A stretch of DNA of 64,000 nucleotides from RYN-230 sp963704995 (lineage in GTDB: Bacteria; Actinomycetota; Actinomycetes; Streptosporangiales; Streptosporangiaceae), in NCBI GenBank assembly GCA_963704995.1, contig CAVPIM010000005.1, positions 496,001 through 560,000 on the forward strand. Direction: 5' to 3'. Shown piece by piece: positions 45,351 to 54,034 of the stretch; position 1 is the first letter of the stretch; every line of letters begins with the position of its first letter. The notes under the pieces were generated by a model. It was given only the letters and a program-made list of their open reading frames with translations. It was not told the DNA's origin and ran no database searches. Both the position numbers and the translations under genes were made by a program.

Positions 45351-46355
45351 ATGCGATACGAAAGCAGCATTACCTCACTGTCCTGGATCCCGTCGGAGGC
45401 CGTGACCGGCGCCAGCCGGCTGGCTTTCGACTCTGGTTTCACTCACTACGACGAACCCCCGCCCGGGGAACTCGGAGACATCGAGGCCCTGCGGGCGGGG
45501 GACCGGTTCCGGTTCGGCAACGTGCTGCGCGCCTGGGTCGAGGTCGGCGACGACGGTGAGATCACCAACGCCGGCTACAGCGGCGGCGGGCTGATGGGTT
45601 CCACCACCGTCCAGCTGGCTGGGCTGCGCTACCGCTTCCAGGCCGTCAAGCTCCCCGACATCCAGCGGCCGCCCGAGCACGGGCCGGGCTGGGTGCGGTT
45701 CGTGCAGACCGTCGGCGGCCGCACCGGCCTGCCCGCGCCCCGGCCCGTGAAGCGCCGTCCGTACGTGCAGTGGCAGGCGCCGCTGGTGTGGACCACGCTG
45801 ACGCTGACCCTGCACGCCGACGGCACCGCGGAGCCCGCGATGACCGGGGCCAGCACGTTCCCCCGGCACTGGGTGTACGGCGCCGACGGCGGCCTGACCC
45901 ACAAGTCCGGCCTGACCGACTACGCCAACTGGTTCGCCACGTCGTTCGGCACGCACAGCCCGTGGGGAGACGAGGACTCCCCCGCCCTGGTCACCGCGGT
46001 TGAGACCGCCCTGGAGCGGGCGCTGTCCGTGCAGCTCATGCACGGCGCGGCCAAGCCCGTGATCAGCCGGGTCAGCGCGGGCGACACCCTGGTCCGCCAG
46101 GGCGAGCGCGGGACGGCGGTCTACCTGGTGCTGGACGGCGTCATCCGGGTGGAACACGACGGCGAGCCGCTGGCCGAGTACGGGCCAGGGGCCATGCTCG
46201 GCGAGCGCGCCCATCTGGAAGGCGGCATCCGGACGTCCACGCTGACGGCGGTCACCGGCTGCCGGGTGGCGTCGGTGGAGGCCAGCCAGTTCGACCGCGA
46301 TGCGCTCGTGGAGCTGTCCGGGGGGCACCGGCGCGAAGACGCCGGCCGGGGCTGA
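45351..46355 (+). CDS. Cyclic nucleotide-binding domain protein
   Basis: 334 residues from the ATG at 45351. Residues 1-230 form an unassigned beta-rich domain (RFGNVLRAWVEVGDDGEITN, YVQWQAPLVWTTLTLTLHAD, TFPRHWVYGADGGLTHKSGL). Residues 235-320 are a CRP-type cNMP-binding domain: VSAGDTLVRQGERGTAVYLV, LDGVIRVEHDG, then the phosphate-binding cassette LGERAHLEGGIRTSTLTA with the conserved Glu285 and Arg294. No helix-turn-helix is present. It is divergent from permease 5 and followed after 1 base by a PhnP-like hydrolase. A cAMP sensor fed by the cyclase fusion at 29855 is plausible. Confidence 0.85.
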   Translation: MRYESSITSLSWIPSEAVTGASRLAFDSGFTHYDEPPPGELGDIEALRAGDRFRFGNVLRAWVEVGDDGEITNAGYSGGGLMGSTTVQLAGLRYRFQAVKLPDIQRPPEHGPGWVRFVQTVGGRTGLPAPRPVKRRPYVQWQAPLVWTTLTLTLHADGTAEPAMTGASTFPRHWVYGADGGLTHKSGLTDYANWFATSFGTHSPWGDEDSPALVTAVETALERALSVQLMHGAAKPVISRVSAGDTLVRQGERGTAVYLVLDGVIRVEHDGEPLAEYGPGAMLGERAHLEGGIRTSTLTAVTGCRVASVEASQFDRDALVELSGGHRREDAGRG

Positions 46356-46356
46356 C

Positions 46357-47239
46357 GTGCGGGTACATTTCTGCGGCGTACGCGGCTCGACCCCCGCGCC
46401 GGGCCCGGAGTTCATCCGTTACGGCGGGCACACCTCCTGTGTGGCCATCAGCCACGACGACGCGGCCCGGCCGGTGCTGATCCTGGACGCCGGGACGGGC
46501 CTGCGGCGGGCGACCCCGCTGCTGGAGGGGCGCCCTTTCGAGGGCACGCTCCTCCTGACCCACCTGCACTGGGACCACGTGCACGGGCTCCCGTTCTTCC
46601 AGGCCGGCGACCGGGACGACGCCCGGGTCACGCTGCTGCTGCCGGATCAGGAGTCGGGCGAGAGCGCGGCCGGGGTGCTGGCCCGGGGCATGTCGCCGCC
46701 GCACTTCCCGATCGGGCCAGACGGCCTGCGCGGCGACTGGAGGTTCGGCACCCTCCCGCCGGGCCAGCTCAAGGCCGAGGGGTTCACCGTGGAGGCCCGC
46801 GAAGTGCCGCACAAAGGGGGCCGGACCTACGGGTACCGGGTCAGCGACGGGCACTCGGTGCTGACCTACATCCCCGACCACTGCCCCACTGACCTCGGTC
46901 CCGGGCCGGACGTTCTGGGCGAGTACCACGCGGCCGCCCTGGACCTGGCGGCCGGCACGGACCTGCTCATCCACGACGCGTTCTGGCTGGCCGGCGAGGT
47001 CGGCTGCGGAGGCATCGTTCGGGCACGCGGCGGCCGAGTACGCGGCCGGGCTGGGGGTGCGGGCCGGGGCGCGGCGGGTGGCCCTGGCCCACCACAAGCC
47101 GGACCGGACCGACGACGAGCTGGACGAGGTGGCCAGCCGCTTCGCCGCCGGCGGCCCGGCGGCGCCTGGTCGCCGCCCGGCGCGCCCGGGCACACCGGAG
47201 ATCTTCGTGGCCGCCGAGGGCGGGATACTCGACCTATGA
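46357..47239 (+). CDS. Metallo-beta-lactamase-fold hydrolase (PhnP/COG1235-like), frameshifted
   Basis: From a GTG at 46357: VRVHFCGVRGSTPAPGPEFI and RYGGHTSCVAI are the family start. LILDAGTGLR precedes the metal motif THLHWDH (68-74). Later metal-site parts are REVPHKGGRTYGYRVS, LTYIPDHCP and LLIHDAFW. Near 47010 the frame changes and continues RRVALAHHKPDRTDDELDEV to PEIFVAAEGGILDL, ending at TGA 47239. Total about 293 residues. Family members cleave phosphodiesters, including cyclic ones. One base after the cNMP-binding gene, so cyclic-nucleotide turnover is possible. Confidence 0.78.
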
Positions 47240-48669
47240 GCCCTGCTGCGCCCGCCGCCGACGCCATCGTGGTCGGCTCCGGCCCCAACGGCCTGGCCGC
47301 GGCGATCACGCTGGCCCGGGCTGGTGCCCGGGTCCGGCTCATCGAGGGCGCGGGCACGCCGGGCGGCGGCTGCCGGACGAGCGAGCTCACCCTGCCGGGG
47401 TTCCATCACGACGTCTGCTCGGCGGTGCACCCGCTCGCCGCGTCCTCCCCGTTCTTCACCAGCATCGACCTGGCCGCCCACGGGGTCACGCTGTGCACCC
47501 CCAAGGTCGCGTTCGCCCACCCGCTGGACGGCGGCCGGGCCGCGGCGGTGGCGGGGTCGGTCGAGGAGACCGCGGGCAGCCTGGGCCGCGACGCGGGCGC
47601 CTACCAGCGGCTCCTCGGGCCACTCGTCCGCGACACCGGGCTGACCCTGCCGGAGATCCTGGCCCCGATCCGGTCCGTGCCCCGGCACCCGCTGGCCATG
47701 GCCCGGTTCGGCCTGGACGGGCTCCCGGCCGCCACCGTGGTGGCCCGCCGGTTCCGCACGCAGGAGGCGCAGGGCCTGTTCGCCGGGGTGGCGGCCCACT
47801 CCATGCTGCCGCTGAGCGCTCCGGTGACCAGCGCGTTCGGGTTGCTGCTCCTGATGGCCGCGCACACGGTGGGCTGGCCGGTGGTGGAGGGCGGCAGCTC
47901 CCGCCTCACCGATGCGCTGCTCGCCGAGCTGGCCGCGCTGGGCGGGGAGGTGGAGACCGGCCGGTGGGTCCGGTCGCTGGACGAGCTGCCCCCCGCCCGG
48001 GCCGTCCTGCTCGACGTGACCCCCCGCCAGCTCATCGCGCTGGCCGGGGACCGGCTGACCGGGCGGCATCAGGCCGCGCTGCGCCGGTTCCGGTACGGGC
48101 CGGGGGTCTGCAAGGTGGACTTCGCGCTGAGCGGCCCGGTGCCGTGGACGGCCCCGGCCTGCCGGGAGGCCGGCACCGTGCACCTCGGCGGCACGCTGGC
48201 GGAGGTTGCCCGCAGCGAGGCCGACGTGAACGCGGGGCGGATGCCGGAGCGCCCGTACAGCCTGGTGGCCCAGCCGGGCGTGGTCAACCCGACCCGCGCG
48301 CCCGCCGGGCAGCACACCCTGTGGGCGTACTGCCACGTGCCCCCGGGCAGCCCGGACGACGTGTCCGGCCTCATCGAGGCGCAGATCGAGCGGTTCGCGC
48401 CCGGCTTCCGCGACCTGGTCCTGGCCAAGTCGGTCCGCACCGCCGCCGACATGGAGCGCTACAACCCGAACTACGTCGGCGGCGACATCAACGGCGGGGC
48501 CGGGACGCTGCTGCAGACCGTGCTGCGCCCCACCCCGCGGTGGAACCCGTACCGGACCGCGATCCCCGGCGTGTACCTGTGCTCCAGTTCCACCCCGCCG
48601 GGCGGCGGCGTGCACGGCATGTGCGGCCAGAACGCCGCCCAGGCCGCCATCGCCGACCACTTTTCATGA
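47236..48669 (+). CDS. Phytoene desaturase-like FAD-dependent oxidoreductase
   Basis: 477 residues from the ATG at 47236 (ATGA overlap with the hydrolase). The FAD Rossmann motif is AIVVGSGPNGLAAAITLARA, with the acidic end RLIEGAGTPGGGCRTSELTL. Next come GFHHDVCSAVHPLAASSPFF and VVEGGSSRLTDALLAELAAL, and a C-terminal FAD motif PGVYLCSSSTPPGGGVHGMC, GQNAAQAA. The match is to the CrtI/NAD(P)-binding amine-oxidase-like COG1233 group, whose actinobacterial members often have unknown substrates. No carotenoid genes are nearby. Confidence 0.85.
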   Translation: MSPAAPAADAIVVGSGPNGLAAAITLARAGARVRLIEGAGTPGGGCRTSELTLPGFHHDVCSAVHPLAASSPFFTSIDLAAHGVTLCTPKVAFAHPLDGGRAAAVAGSVEETAGSLGRDAGAYQRLLGPLVRDTGLTLPEILAPIRSVPRHPLAMARFGLDGLPAATVVARRFRTQEAQGLFAGVAAHSMLPLSAPVTSAFGLLLLMAAHTVGWPVVEGGSSRLTDALLAELAALGGEVETGRWVRSLDELPPARAVLLDVTPRQLIALAGDRLTGRHQAALRRFRYGPGVCKVDFALSGPVPWTAPACREAGTVHLGGTLAEVARSEADVNAGRMPERPYSLVAQPGVVNPTRAPAGQHTLWAYCHVPPGSPDDVSGLIEAQIERFAPGFRDLVLAKSVRTAADMERYNPNYVGGDINGGAGTLLQTVLRPTPRWNPYRTAIPGVYLCSSSTPPGGGVHGMCGQNAAQAAIADHFS

Positions 48670-48760
48670 TCACGGTCAGGGCGCAGCCGGCAGGTCTGAC
48701 TCGGCAGTCCGGACTGGCGCCTGGCAGTCCCGGCGCAGCCAGGCCCCGGCGCCGTAGATG

Positions 48761-48789
48761 ATGTACATGTATATAGAAGCCATGTACAT
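48761..48789. promoter_or_regulatory. Double palindromic operator ATGTACAT
   Basis: Perfect 8-bp palindromes ATGTACAT at 48761-48768 and 48782-48789, centres 21 bases (two helical turns) apart, with TACATGTA also at 48764-48771. The AT-rich stretch stands out in this G+C-rich sequence and lies 9 bases before the MarR start. Probably the autoregulatory site. Confidence 0.7.
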
Positions 48790-48797
48790 TAAATCTC

Positions 48798-49288
48798 ATG
48801 ACAGGGCATCAGGGGGTTCCGGTGACCGGGCTGGTGTGGCGGCTGTCGATGCGCTGGCGGGCCTCGATCGACCGGGCCATCACGCCGCTGGGCCTGACCA
48901 ACGCGCAGTACTCGCTACTGGCCCCGCTGCTCGGCCTGGAGCGGTCCGGCCGGCCGGCCGAGCCAGCGCGAGCTGGCCGACTTCACCGGGCTGGAACCGC
49001 TCTACGTGTCCAAACTGGCCCGCGCCCTGCAGCAGGCCGGGCTGATCGAGCGGGCGGAACACCCGGACGACAGCCGGGCCGTGCAGCTCACCCTCACCGA
49101 CCGGGGACGCGAGGTCACGGCCCAGGCCACCGAGCGGGTCCGGGGACTGCAGGACGAGCTGACCGGGCCGCTCGGCGGCCTGGACAGCCCGGCCACCCAG
49201 GCCCTGATCAGCCTCGCTCCACACGCTGCTGGAATCCGGCCCCCCGCCAGCACAGACAGGGCCAGCACAGACAGGAGAAGACCAATGA
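48798..49288 (+). CDS. MarR-family transcriptional regulator, two frameshifts
   Basis: From the ATG at 48798 (GTG at 48822 also possible): LVWRLSMRWRASIDRAITPL, GLTNAQYSLLAPLLGLERSG. Near 48957 the frame changes to SQRELADFTGLEPLYVSKLA (helix-turn-helix) and RALQQAGLIERAEHPDDSRA, VQLTLTDRGREV (wing). A second change near 49217 leads to LHTLLESGPP and a TGA at 49286-49288 that overlaps the next ATG. About 160 residues. The palindromes upstream are likely its sites. Confidence 0.75.
49246..49275. repeat. 15-bp tandem repeat at the MarR 3' end
   Basis: GCCAGCACAGACAGG twice, 49246-49260 and 49261-49275, just before the overlap of the two regulator genes. Confidence 0.85.
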
Positions 49289-49774
49289 CCGGCACTGCCA
49301 CCCCCACCCTCAACGGCCAGGACATCGGGCAGGCTGAGAGCGCCGTCCGTGCCGTGCTGACCGGGCTGCTGGCCCGGACCGGCACCCCGTTCCACGGCTG
49401 GGTGATCCTCAACCTCCTCGGCCGCAGCGACGGCGGGCTGGGCGAGGACGAGCTGACCGGCCAGGCTCGTGCACGGCCTCAAGATCGGCGCGGACGCGGT
49501 GCACGCGGCGGCGGCCGGACTCGCCTGGCAGGGGCTGATCAGCCGTGAGCCCCGGGCCGCCGCCCAGACGCGGGCCGCCGCGGGGACCCAGGTCGTCCTG
49601 ACGGCTGCGGGCGCCGCCCGTTTCGGGGAGATCCAGGGCGGTATCAGCGAGATCACCGCCCGGCTGTACGGCGGCCTGCCCGAGGCGGACCTGGCCACGG
49701 CGCACCGGGTGCTGGCCACCGTGACCGACCGGGCCAACGCCGAACTCGCCCACGCTGGACCTGCCCACGCTTGA
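49285..49774 (+). CDS. MarR-like winged-helix protein, frameshifted
   Basis: From the ATG at 49285: MTGTATPTLNGQDIGQAESA, VRAVLTGLLARTGTPFHGWV, ILNLLGRSDGGLGEDELTG. Near 49465 the frame changes and continues VHGLKIGADAVHAAAAGLAW, QGLISREPRAA, TQVVLTAAGAARFGEIQGGI and LATAHRVLATVTDRANAELA. This is the MarR dimerisation and winged-helix layout without strong match to the first regulator. About 160 residues. Translationally coupled (ATGA) to it, so a hetero-pair or a co-regulator is possible. Confidence 0.65.
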
Positions 49775-49865
49775 CTCGCCGGCACCGGACTGGCCCACGC
49801 CGCTGGCCCACGCCGGACCGCCCCGCTGACCGGCGCGCCCGGCGGCCCCGCTCACCCGCTCACCC

Positions 49866-50814
49866 CTACGGGATCAGCGCGATCTTGCCCTGGATGTGGC
49901 CGTCCATGATGACCCGGTGCGCCTGCGCGGCCTCGGCGAGCGGGAAGGTCTGGGTCACGAACACGGTGAGCTTGCCCTCCTGGGCCAGGCGGGCCAGCTC
50001 CAGCCGGGCGGCGGTGCGGATCTCGGTGCCCGGGTCGGCGCCGGGTGCGCCGCCGAGCACCTTGATCCCGGTGTTCAGCCCGCGCTCGAAGGAGACGATG
50101 GTGGCGATCCGGGTCCGGTCGGGAACCAGCACGAACGACACGTCCAGGGCCTCGTCCAGTCCCGGCCAGGTCCAGCGCGGCGTCCACTCCGCCCGGCGCC
50201 GCGGCCCGGACCCGGTCCATCAGCCCGGTGCCGTACTCGACCGGGATCGCGCCCAGTCCGCGGAGGAAGTCGTAGTTCGCGGGGCAGGCCGTGGCCACCA
50301 CGGTGGCGCCGCGGTCGGCCGCGAGCTGCACCGCCATCACGCCCACTCCCCCGGCGGCCCCGTGGATCAGCACCGTGTCGCCGGGGCCCACGCCGGTGGC
50401 CGCCAGCAGATGCCAGGCGGTCACGCCGGTGAGCATGAGCCCGGAGGCCTGCGCCCAGTCCAGCGTGTCCGGCTTGGGCACCAGCGCGGAGGCCGGCACC
50501 ACCAGTTCGGCGGCGTAGGCGCCAGCCGCCCGGAACGCGATGACCTCCGCGCCGACCTCGATAGGGCCGGCCGGGCAGGCCGCGCCGGGCCCGGCCGCGG
50601 TGACCACGCCGGAGGCTTCCGACCCCAGCCGCAGGGGCAGCCGCGCCGGGTCGGCGCCGAACGCACCGCTGTAGGCCTTGTAGTCGACCGGGTTGACCCC
50701 GGCCGCCCGGATCTCGATGAGCGCCTCACCCGGACCGGGCTCACCCGGCGGCTGATCGGCGATCTCCAGCACATCGGGTCCGCCGAATGCGGTCGCGATC
50801 ACGACAGCTGACAT
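49866..50814 (-). CDS. NADP-dependent MDR oxidoreductase, frameshifted
   Basis: About 315 residues from the ATG at 50814. N-terminal domain: AVVIATAFGGPDVLEIADQP, GVNPVDYKAYSGAFG, RLGSEASGVVTAAGPG. Rossmann: VLIHGAAGGVGVMAVQLAAD and VDAALDLAGT. Near 50158 the frame changes to ALDVSFVLVPDRTRIATIVS and ends FPLAEAAQAHRVIMDGHIQG, KIALIP. It is a zinc-less quinone-oxidoreductase-like enzyme and a paralogue of the gene at 9266. Quinone or enone reduction is likely; convergent with the MarR pair. Confidence 0.8.
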
Positions 50815-50885
50815 CTCAGCCCGAGCCCCCCTTCGCTACCGCTTGCGTCCCCCGGGGTCATTCCCTCCGGCGCGCCCGCGAACCG

Positions 50886-51156
50886 ATGACCCCGGCCGAC
50901 CGCCAGGACAAGATCGACCGGCGCGAGAACCCGGACAGAATCGACAGCGCACTTCCGGCAGAACCTACGGAAAACGCGGACGCTACCGAGCCAGCCGACC
51001 CGATAGACAAAAGCGAACCGGCCGACCCGATCGAGAGAATCGAGCCGGGCCGATCCAATGGACAGGATCGAGCCGGCCGATCCGATACTGAGGATCGAGC
51101 CGGCTGAGCCTGCCGCCGACGGGCTGGCCGGTGCTGAGCCAGCAGACAACAGGTGA
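50886..51156 (+). CDS. Possible small acidic repeat protein (EPADPI repeats)
   Basis: From the ATG at 50886 a hydrophilic, charged sequence (MTPADRQDKIDRRENPDRID) leads to imperfect repeats EPADPIDKS, EPADPIERIEP. After one frame change near 51050 it continues ADPMDRIEPADPILRIEPAE to a TGA at 51154-51156. At DNA level these are about 27-base imperfect repeats containing GAGCCGGCCGAyCCGAT. It lies upstream of the minus-strand MDR gene, so it may instead be non-coding repeat DNA. No known family. Confidence 0.3.
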
Positions 51157-51227
51157 CGGATGTTCCGCATGACGGCATTCTCGCAGCCCCCGCAGATCAG
51201 AGCCGGAAGCGGGACGCGCGGAATACG

Positions 51228-51410
51228 TCAGACGGGACGGCCCGCCGCAGCCTCGAGCGATTCGGGGTGCGCGCGACGGTAATGCTCGGTCAGGACTTCA
51301 CTGGCCTGGCCGGGCTTGTGGGCGATGGTGCGCTGGCATATCTCGCAGCGCAGTACCGGAAGCTGAGTCACGGTAACAGGGAAGCGGGGATTACTCATCT
51401 CACGGTCCAT
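51228..51410 (-). CDS. Small zinc-finger-like protein
   Basis: 60 residues from the ATG at 51410 (an ATG at 51398 gives 56). It contains LRCEICQRTIAHKPGQASEV followed by LTEHYRRAHPES, that is C-x2-C ... H-x4-H, a compact C2H2-like metal site. The N-terminal NPRFPVTVTQLPV forms strands. Such small zinc-ribbon or C2H2-like proteins are found in actinobacteria without known role. It lies near tag on the same strand. Confidence 0.6.
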   Translation of the reverse strand: MDREMSNPRFPVTVTQLPVLRCEICQRTIAHKPGQASEVLTEHYRRAHPESLEAAAGRPV

Positions 51411-51471
51411 GATGCCAGATTCCGGCGCCCCTATCACCACGCAACGCCGTTAAAGACCAGCTCCCGGCCCC

Positions 51472-52074
51472 TTAGTCGGACAGGAACGCCGAGTCGGACA
51501 ACGAGCGGGCCAGCGCCGGGCAACGGTCGAGATGGTCATTGACCACCCCCACGGCTTGCAGAAAGCTGTACGTGATCGTCGATCCGACGAACGTGAAACC
51601 GCGCCGTTTCAGGTCCTGGCCGATCCGGTCGGACAGCTCGGTCCGGGCGGGCAGCTCGGCCGTGCTCCGCGGGCGGTTGACCAGCGGCGTGCCGTCCACC
51701 CAGGCCCACAGGTAGCTGGCGAACGACCCGTGCTCCTGCTGGGCGGTCAGGAACGCCCGGGCGTTCCTGACCGTGCCCGCGACCTTGAGCCGGTTGCGGA
51801 CGATGCCAGGGTCAGCCATCAGCGCCGCCAGCTTGGCGTCGTCGTAGCGGGCGATCCGCTCCGGGTCGAAGCCGTCCAGCGCGCGGCGGTAGTTCTCCCG
51901 CTTGCCGACAATCGTGGCCCAGGACAGGCCCGCCTGGGCCCCCTCCAGGATCAGCATCTCGAACAGGTAGCGGTCCTCCCGGCACGGGCGGCCCCACTCG
52001 TCGTCGTGGTAGGCGCGCATCGCGTCTGAGCTCTCGGCCCAGTCGCAGCGGCGCGGCACATCGGGTTCGTTCAT
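51472..52074 (-). CDS. tag: DNA-3-methyladenine glycosylase I
   Basis: 200 residues from the ATG at 52074. Zinc ligands are Cys10 (RRCDW), His23 (AYHDDEWGRP), His181 and Cys185 (VVNDHLDRC). The base-recognition Glu44 lies in LILEGAQAGLSWATIVGKRE, and KRRGFTFVGSTITYSFLQAV is the conserved C-terminal part. The enzyme removes 3-methyladenine from alkylated DNA, starting base-excision repair. Length equals the usual 185-200 residues. Confidence 0.93.
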   Translation of the reverse strand: MNEPDVPRRCDWAESSDAMRAYHDDEWGRPCREDRYLFEMLILEGAQAGLSWATIVGKRENYRRALDGFDPERIARYDDAKLAALMADPGIVRNRLKVAGTVRNARAFLTAQQEHGSFASYLWAWVDGTPLVNRPRSTAELPARTELSDRIGQDLKRRGFTFVGSTITYSFLQAVGVVNDHLDRCPALARSLSDSAFLSD

Positions 52075-52161
52075 CGGGCCCAGCGTCCCACGGGGCACCG
52101 ACACCCAGTCCACGGGGCACCGGCACCCGGCCCACGGCGGCACCCGGCGCCCACCCGGTGC

Positions 52162-53328
52162 TCACGGCTGCGGCGACGCGTCCCCGGCCGGGTCCGCGGC
52201 GGGTACCCCGAGCATCTCCGCGAACCGGTCCACCATCATGTCCCGGCCCTTGACCTGGGCCACCACCTCGGCCGGGAGGAGCTCCGCGCTGCCCGGCCGC
52301 TGCCCCGAGCCGCCCTCCGGCCCGATCGGCACGACGATCCCGGCTGGCGCCGGCTGGTAGCGGCTCAGCTCCGGTCCCGGGCCACCGGACCCGGCCGGGC
52401 CCGGTCCCGTCCCGATCAGCGCCCGGATGTTGGCCACCACGACCTCGGCCTGGCGGCTGGCCGCGCCCGCCACCTTCCGGTCCGCGGTGGACACGTCGCC
52501 CAGCGCGAACACCCGGTCCTGGCCCGTGACCTGCAGCGTGTCAGTGACCTCGATCATCCCGTCCGCCCGGCGGGCCGCGGCGAGCCCGCCGGCCAGGTAG
52601 TCGCTGACCGGGATGACCCCGTAGCAGCGGAACCAGAGGTCGGCGGTCACCTCGGTACCCGCCTGCGTCGCGACCGTGAAGGTGCGCAGCTCGCCCGGCT
52701 CGGTGGGCGGCGCGGCCTGCAGCGGGCTGCCCAGCAGCACCTGCACGCCCAGCCCGGCGAGCTGGCGGCGCAGCTCCGCCTTGAGGTCCGCGCGGTACGG
52801 GGCGCCGAGCACGTCGTCAGCCACGTCCATGAGCGTCACCTGCTTCGACGGCCAGACCGCCTTGATCTCCCCGGCCAGCTCGATGCCGACCGCGCCCGCG
52901 CCGACCAGGAGCACCCGGGCCGCCGCGGCCAGTGCCGCGTGGGTGCCGAGCGTCTTCTCGTGCGCGTCCACGGTGCGGTCCACGTCGCTCTTGGCCGGGA
53001 ACGGGTAGCTGGACCCGGTGGCCAGCACGATGTAGTCGGCCGGGAGTTCCTCGCCGGAGGCCAGCACCACCCGGCCCGCATCGACCTTCACGGCCCGGTC
53101 CGCCGCGATCCGGCCGTGGCTGAGCAGCCCGCCGTACGGCAGGTAGATCCGCGGCAGCCAGGACGGGTCAACCAGGGCGCGCAGCGCGGCGACGTTGTGC
53201 ACGAACGCGTCTTTCGGCTCGACCAGCACGACCGACGCCACGTCGTCGAGCGACCTGGCCACGTTGATCCCGGCGTAGCCGCCGCCGATGACCACCACGG
53301 CCGGCCGGGCCGGGGAAGGCTCGCTCAT
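52162..53328 (-). CDS. FAD-dependent pyridine nucleotide-disulfide oxidoreductase (NDH-2/AIF-like)
   Basis: 388 residues from the ATG at 53328 (GGGAGA ribosome site). FAD motif AVVVIGGGYAGINVARSLDD at the N-terminus, ADYIVLATGSSYPFPAKSDV, NAD(P) motif VLLVGAGAVGIELAGEIKAV, and the second FAD motif DRVFALGDVSTADRKVAGAA. No redox-active CxxxxC pair is seen. This is the AIFM2/ferroptosis-suppressor-like or type II NADH dehydrogenase group. Divergent from a MarR gene 110 bases away, which may repress it. Confidence 0.85.
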   Translation of the reverse strand: MSEPSPARPAVVVIGGGYAGINVARSLDDVASVVLVEPKDAFVHNVAALRALVDPSWLPRIYLPYGGLLSHGRIAADRAVKVDAGRVVLASGEELPADYIVLATGSSYPFPAKSDVDRTVDAHEKTLGTHAALAAAARVLLVGAGAVGIELAGEIKAVWPSKQVTLMDVADDVLGAPYRADLKAELRRQLAGLGVQVLLGSPLQAAPPTEPGELRTFTVATQAGTEVTADLWFRCYGVIPVSDYLAGGLAAARRADGMIEVTDTLQVTGQDRVFALGDVSTADRKVAGAASRQAEVVVANIRALIGTGPGPAGSGGPGPELSRYQPAPAGIVVPIGPEGGSGQRPGSAELLPAEVVAQVKGRDMMVDRFAEMLGVPAADPAGDASPQP

Positions 53329-53408
53329 CTGATCTCCCGTTCTCACGCGACTCGCTGGTGTCCAGCACTAGTCTGAACCACAGAACATCTGTAAAGCAAC
53401 TCATCGGC

Positions 53409-53432
53409 AGCCTAGCTGATCTGAGGTAGGCT
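53409..53432. promoter_or_regulatory. Inverted repeat between FAD oxidoreductase and MarR genes
   Basis: AGCCTA (53409-53414) and TAGGCT (53427-53432), a perfect 6-bp inverted repeat with a 12-base spacer, ending 6 bases before the MarR ATG at 53439. ACAGAACATCTGT-like half-sites lie further up near 53381-53393. Suited to a dimeric regulator controlling both divergent genes. Confidence 0.5.
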
Positions 53433-53438
53433 CGTCGC

Positions 53439-54023
53439 ATGGCGGCCCGGTCTGGATCCCTGGTCGGCACCGGCGGTGCCGCGGAGCCCGACGCCGGCGC
53501 CTGCACCCTCAGCGACGACCTGGGGTGGGCCCTCGGCACCGTCTTCCGGGGCTACGTCAAGGCCACCCACGAGGCCCTGGCCGGCCTGGCCGGCGGCCCC
53601 CGCGGCTACCAGGTGCTGGCCGCCTCGGCCCAGGACGAGCACGGCAGCCAGCTGGCCCTGGCCCAGCGGCTGGGCGTGGACCGCACGGTCATGACCTACC
53701 TGCTCGACGACCTCGAGGCCGCTGAGCTCATCGAGCGCCGCCCGGACCCGGCCGACCGGCGGGCCCGGCGGATCGTGGCCACCCCGCACGGCCGCGACAC
53801 CCTGGCCCGCCTGGACGAGCAGCTGCGCGCCGCCGAGGAGCAGCTACTCAGCGGCCTGGACACCGAGCAGGACCGGCAGGTGTTCCGCGGGCTGCTGCGC
53901 CGGCTGGCCGCGCACGCCAGCGCCGGCGAGGCGCTCCGCACGCCGTGCGAGGCCGCCGACATCGCGCAGGCCCAGGCCGCGGCCGGGCGGCGGGGAGCCG
54001 GCGGCGGGACCCTGCCCTGCTAG
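53439..54023 (+). CDS. MarR-family transcriptional regulator
   Basis: 194 residues. DDLGWALGTVFRGYVKATHE is the dimer helix, GGPRGYQVLAASAQDEHGSQ and LALAQRLGVDRTVMTYLLDD the helix-turn-helix, LEAAELIERRPDPADRRARR and IVATPHGRD the wing with the conserved DxRxR. The last 50 residues are Ala-rich. Divergent from the FAD oxidoreductase, its likely target. Confidence 0.88.
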   Translation: MAARSGSLVGTGGAAEPDAGACTLSDDLGWALGTVFRGYVKATHEALAGLAGGPRGYQVLAASAQDEHGSQLALAQRLGVDRTVMTYLLDDLEAAELIERRPDPADRRARRIVATPHGRDTLARLDEQLRAAEEQLLSGLDTEQDRQVFRGLLRRLAAHASAGEALRTPCEAADIAQAQAAAGRRGAGGGTLPC

Positions 54024-54034
54024 CCTCCGGGCGC

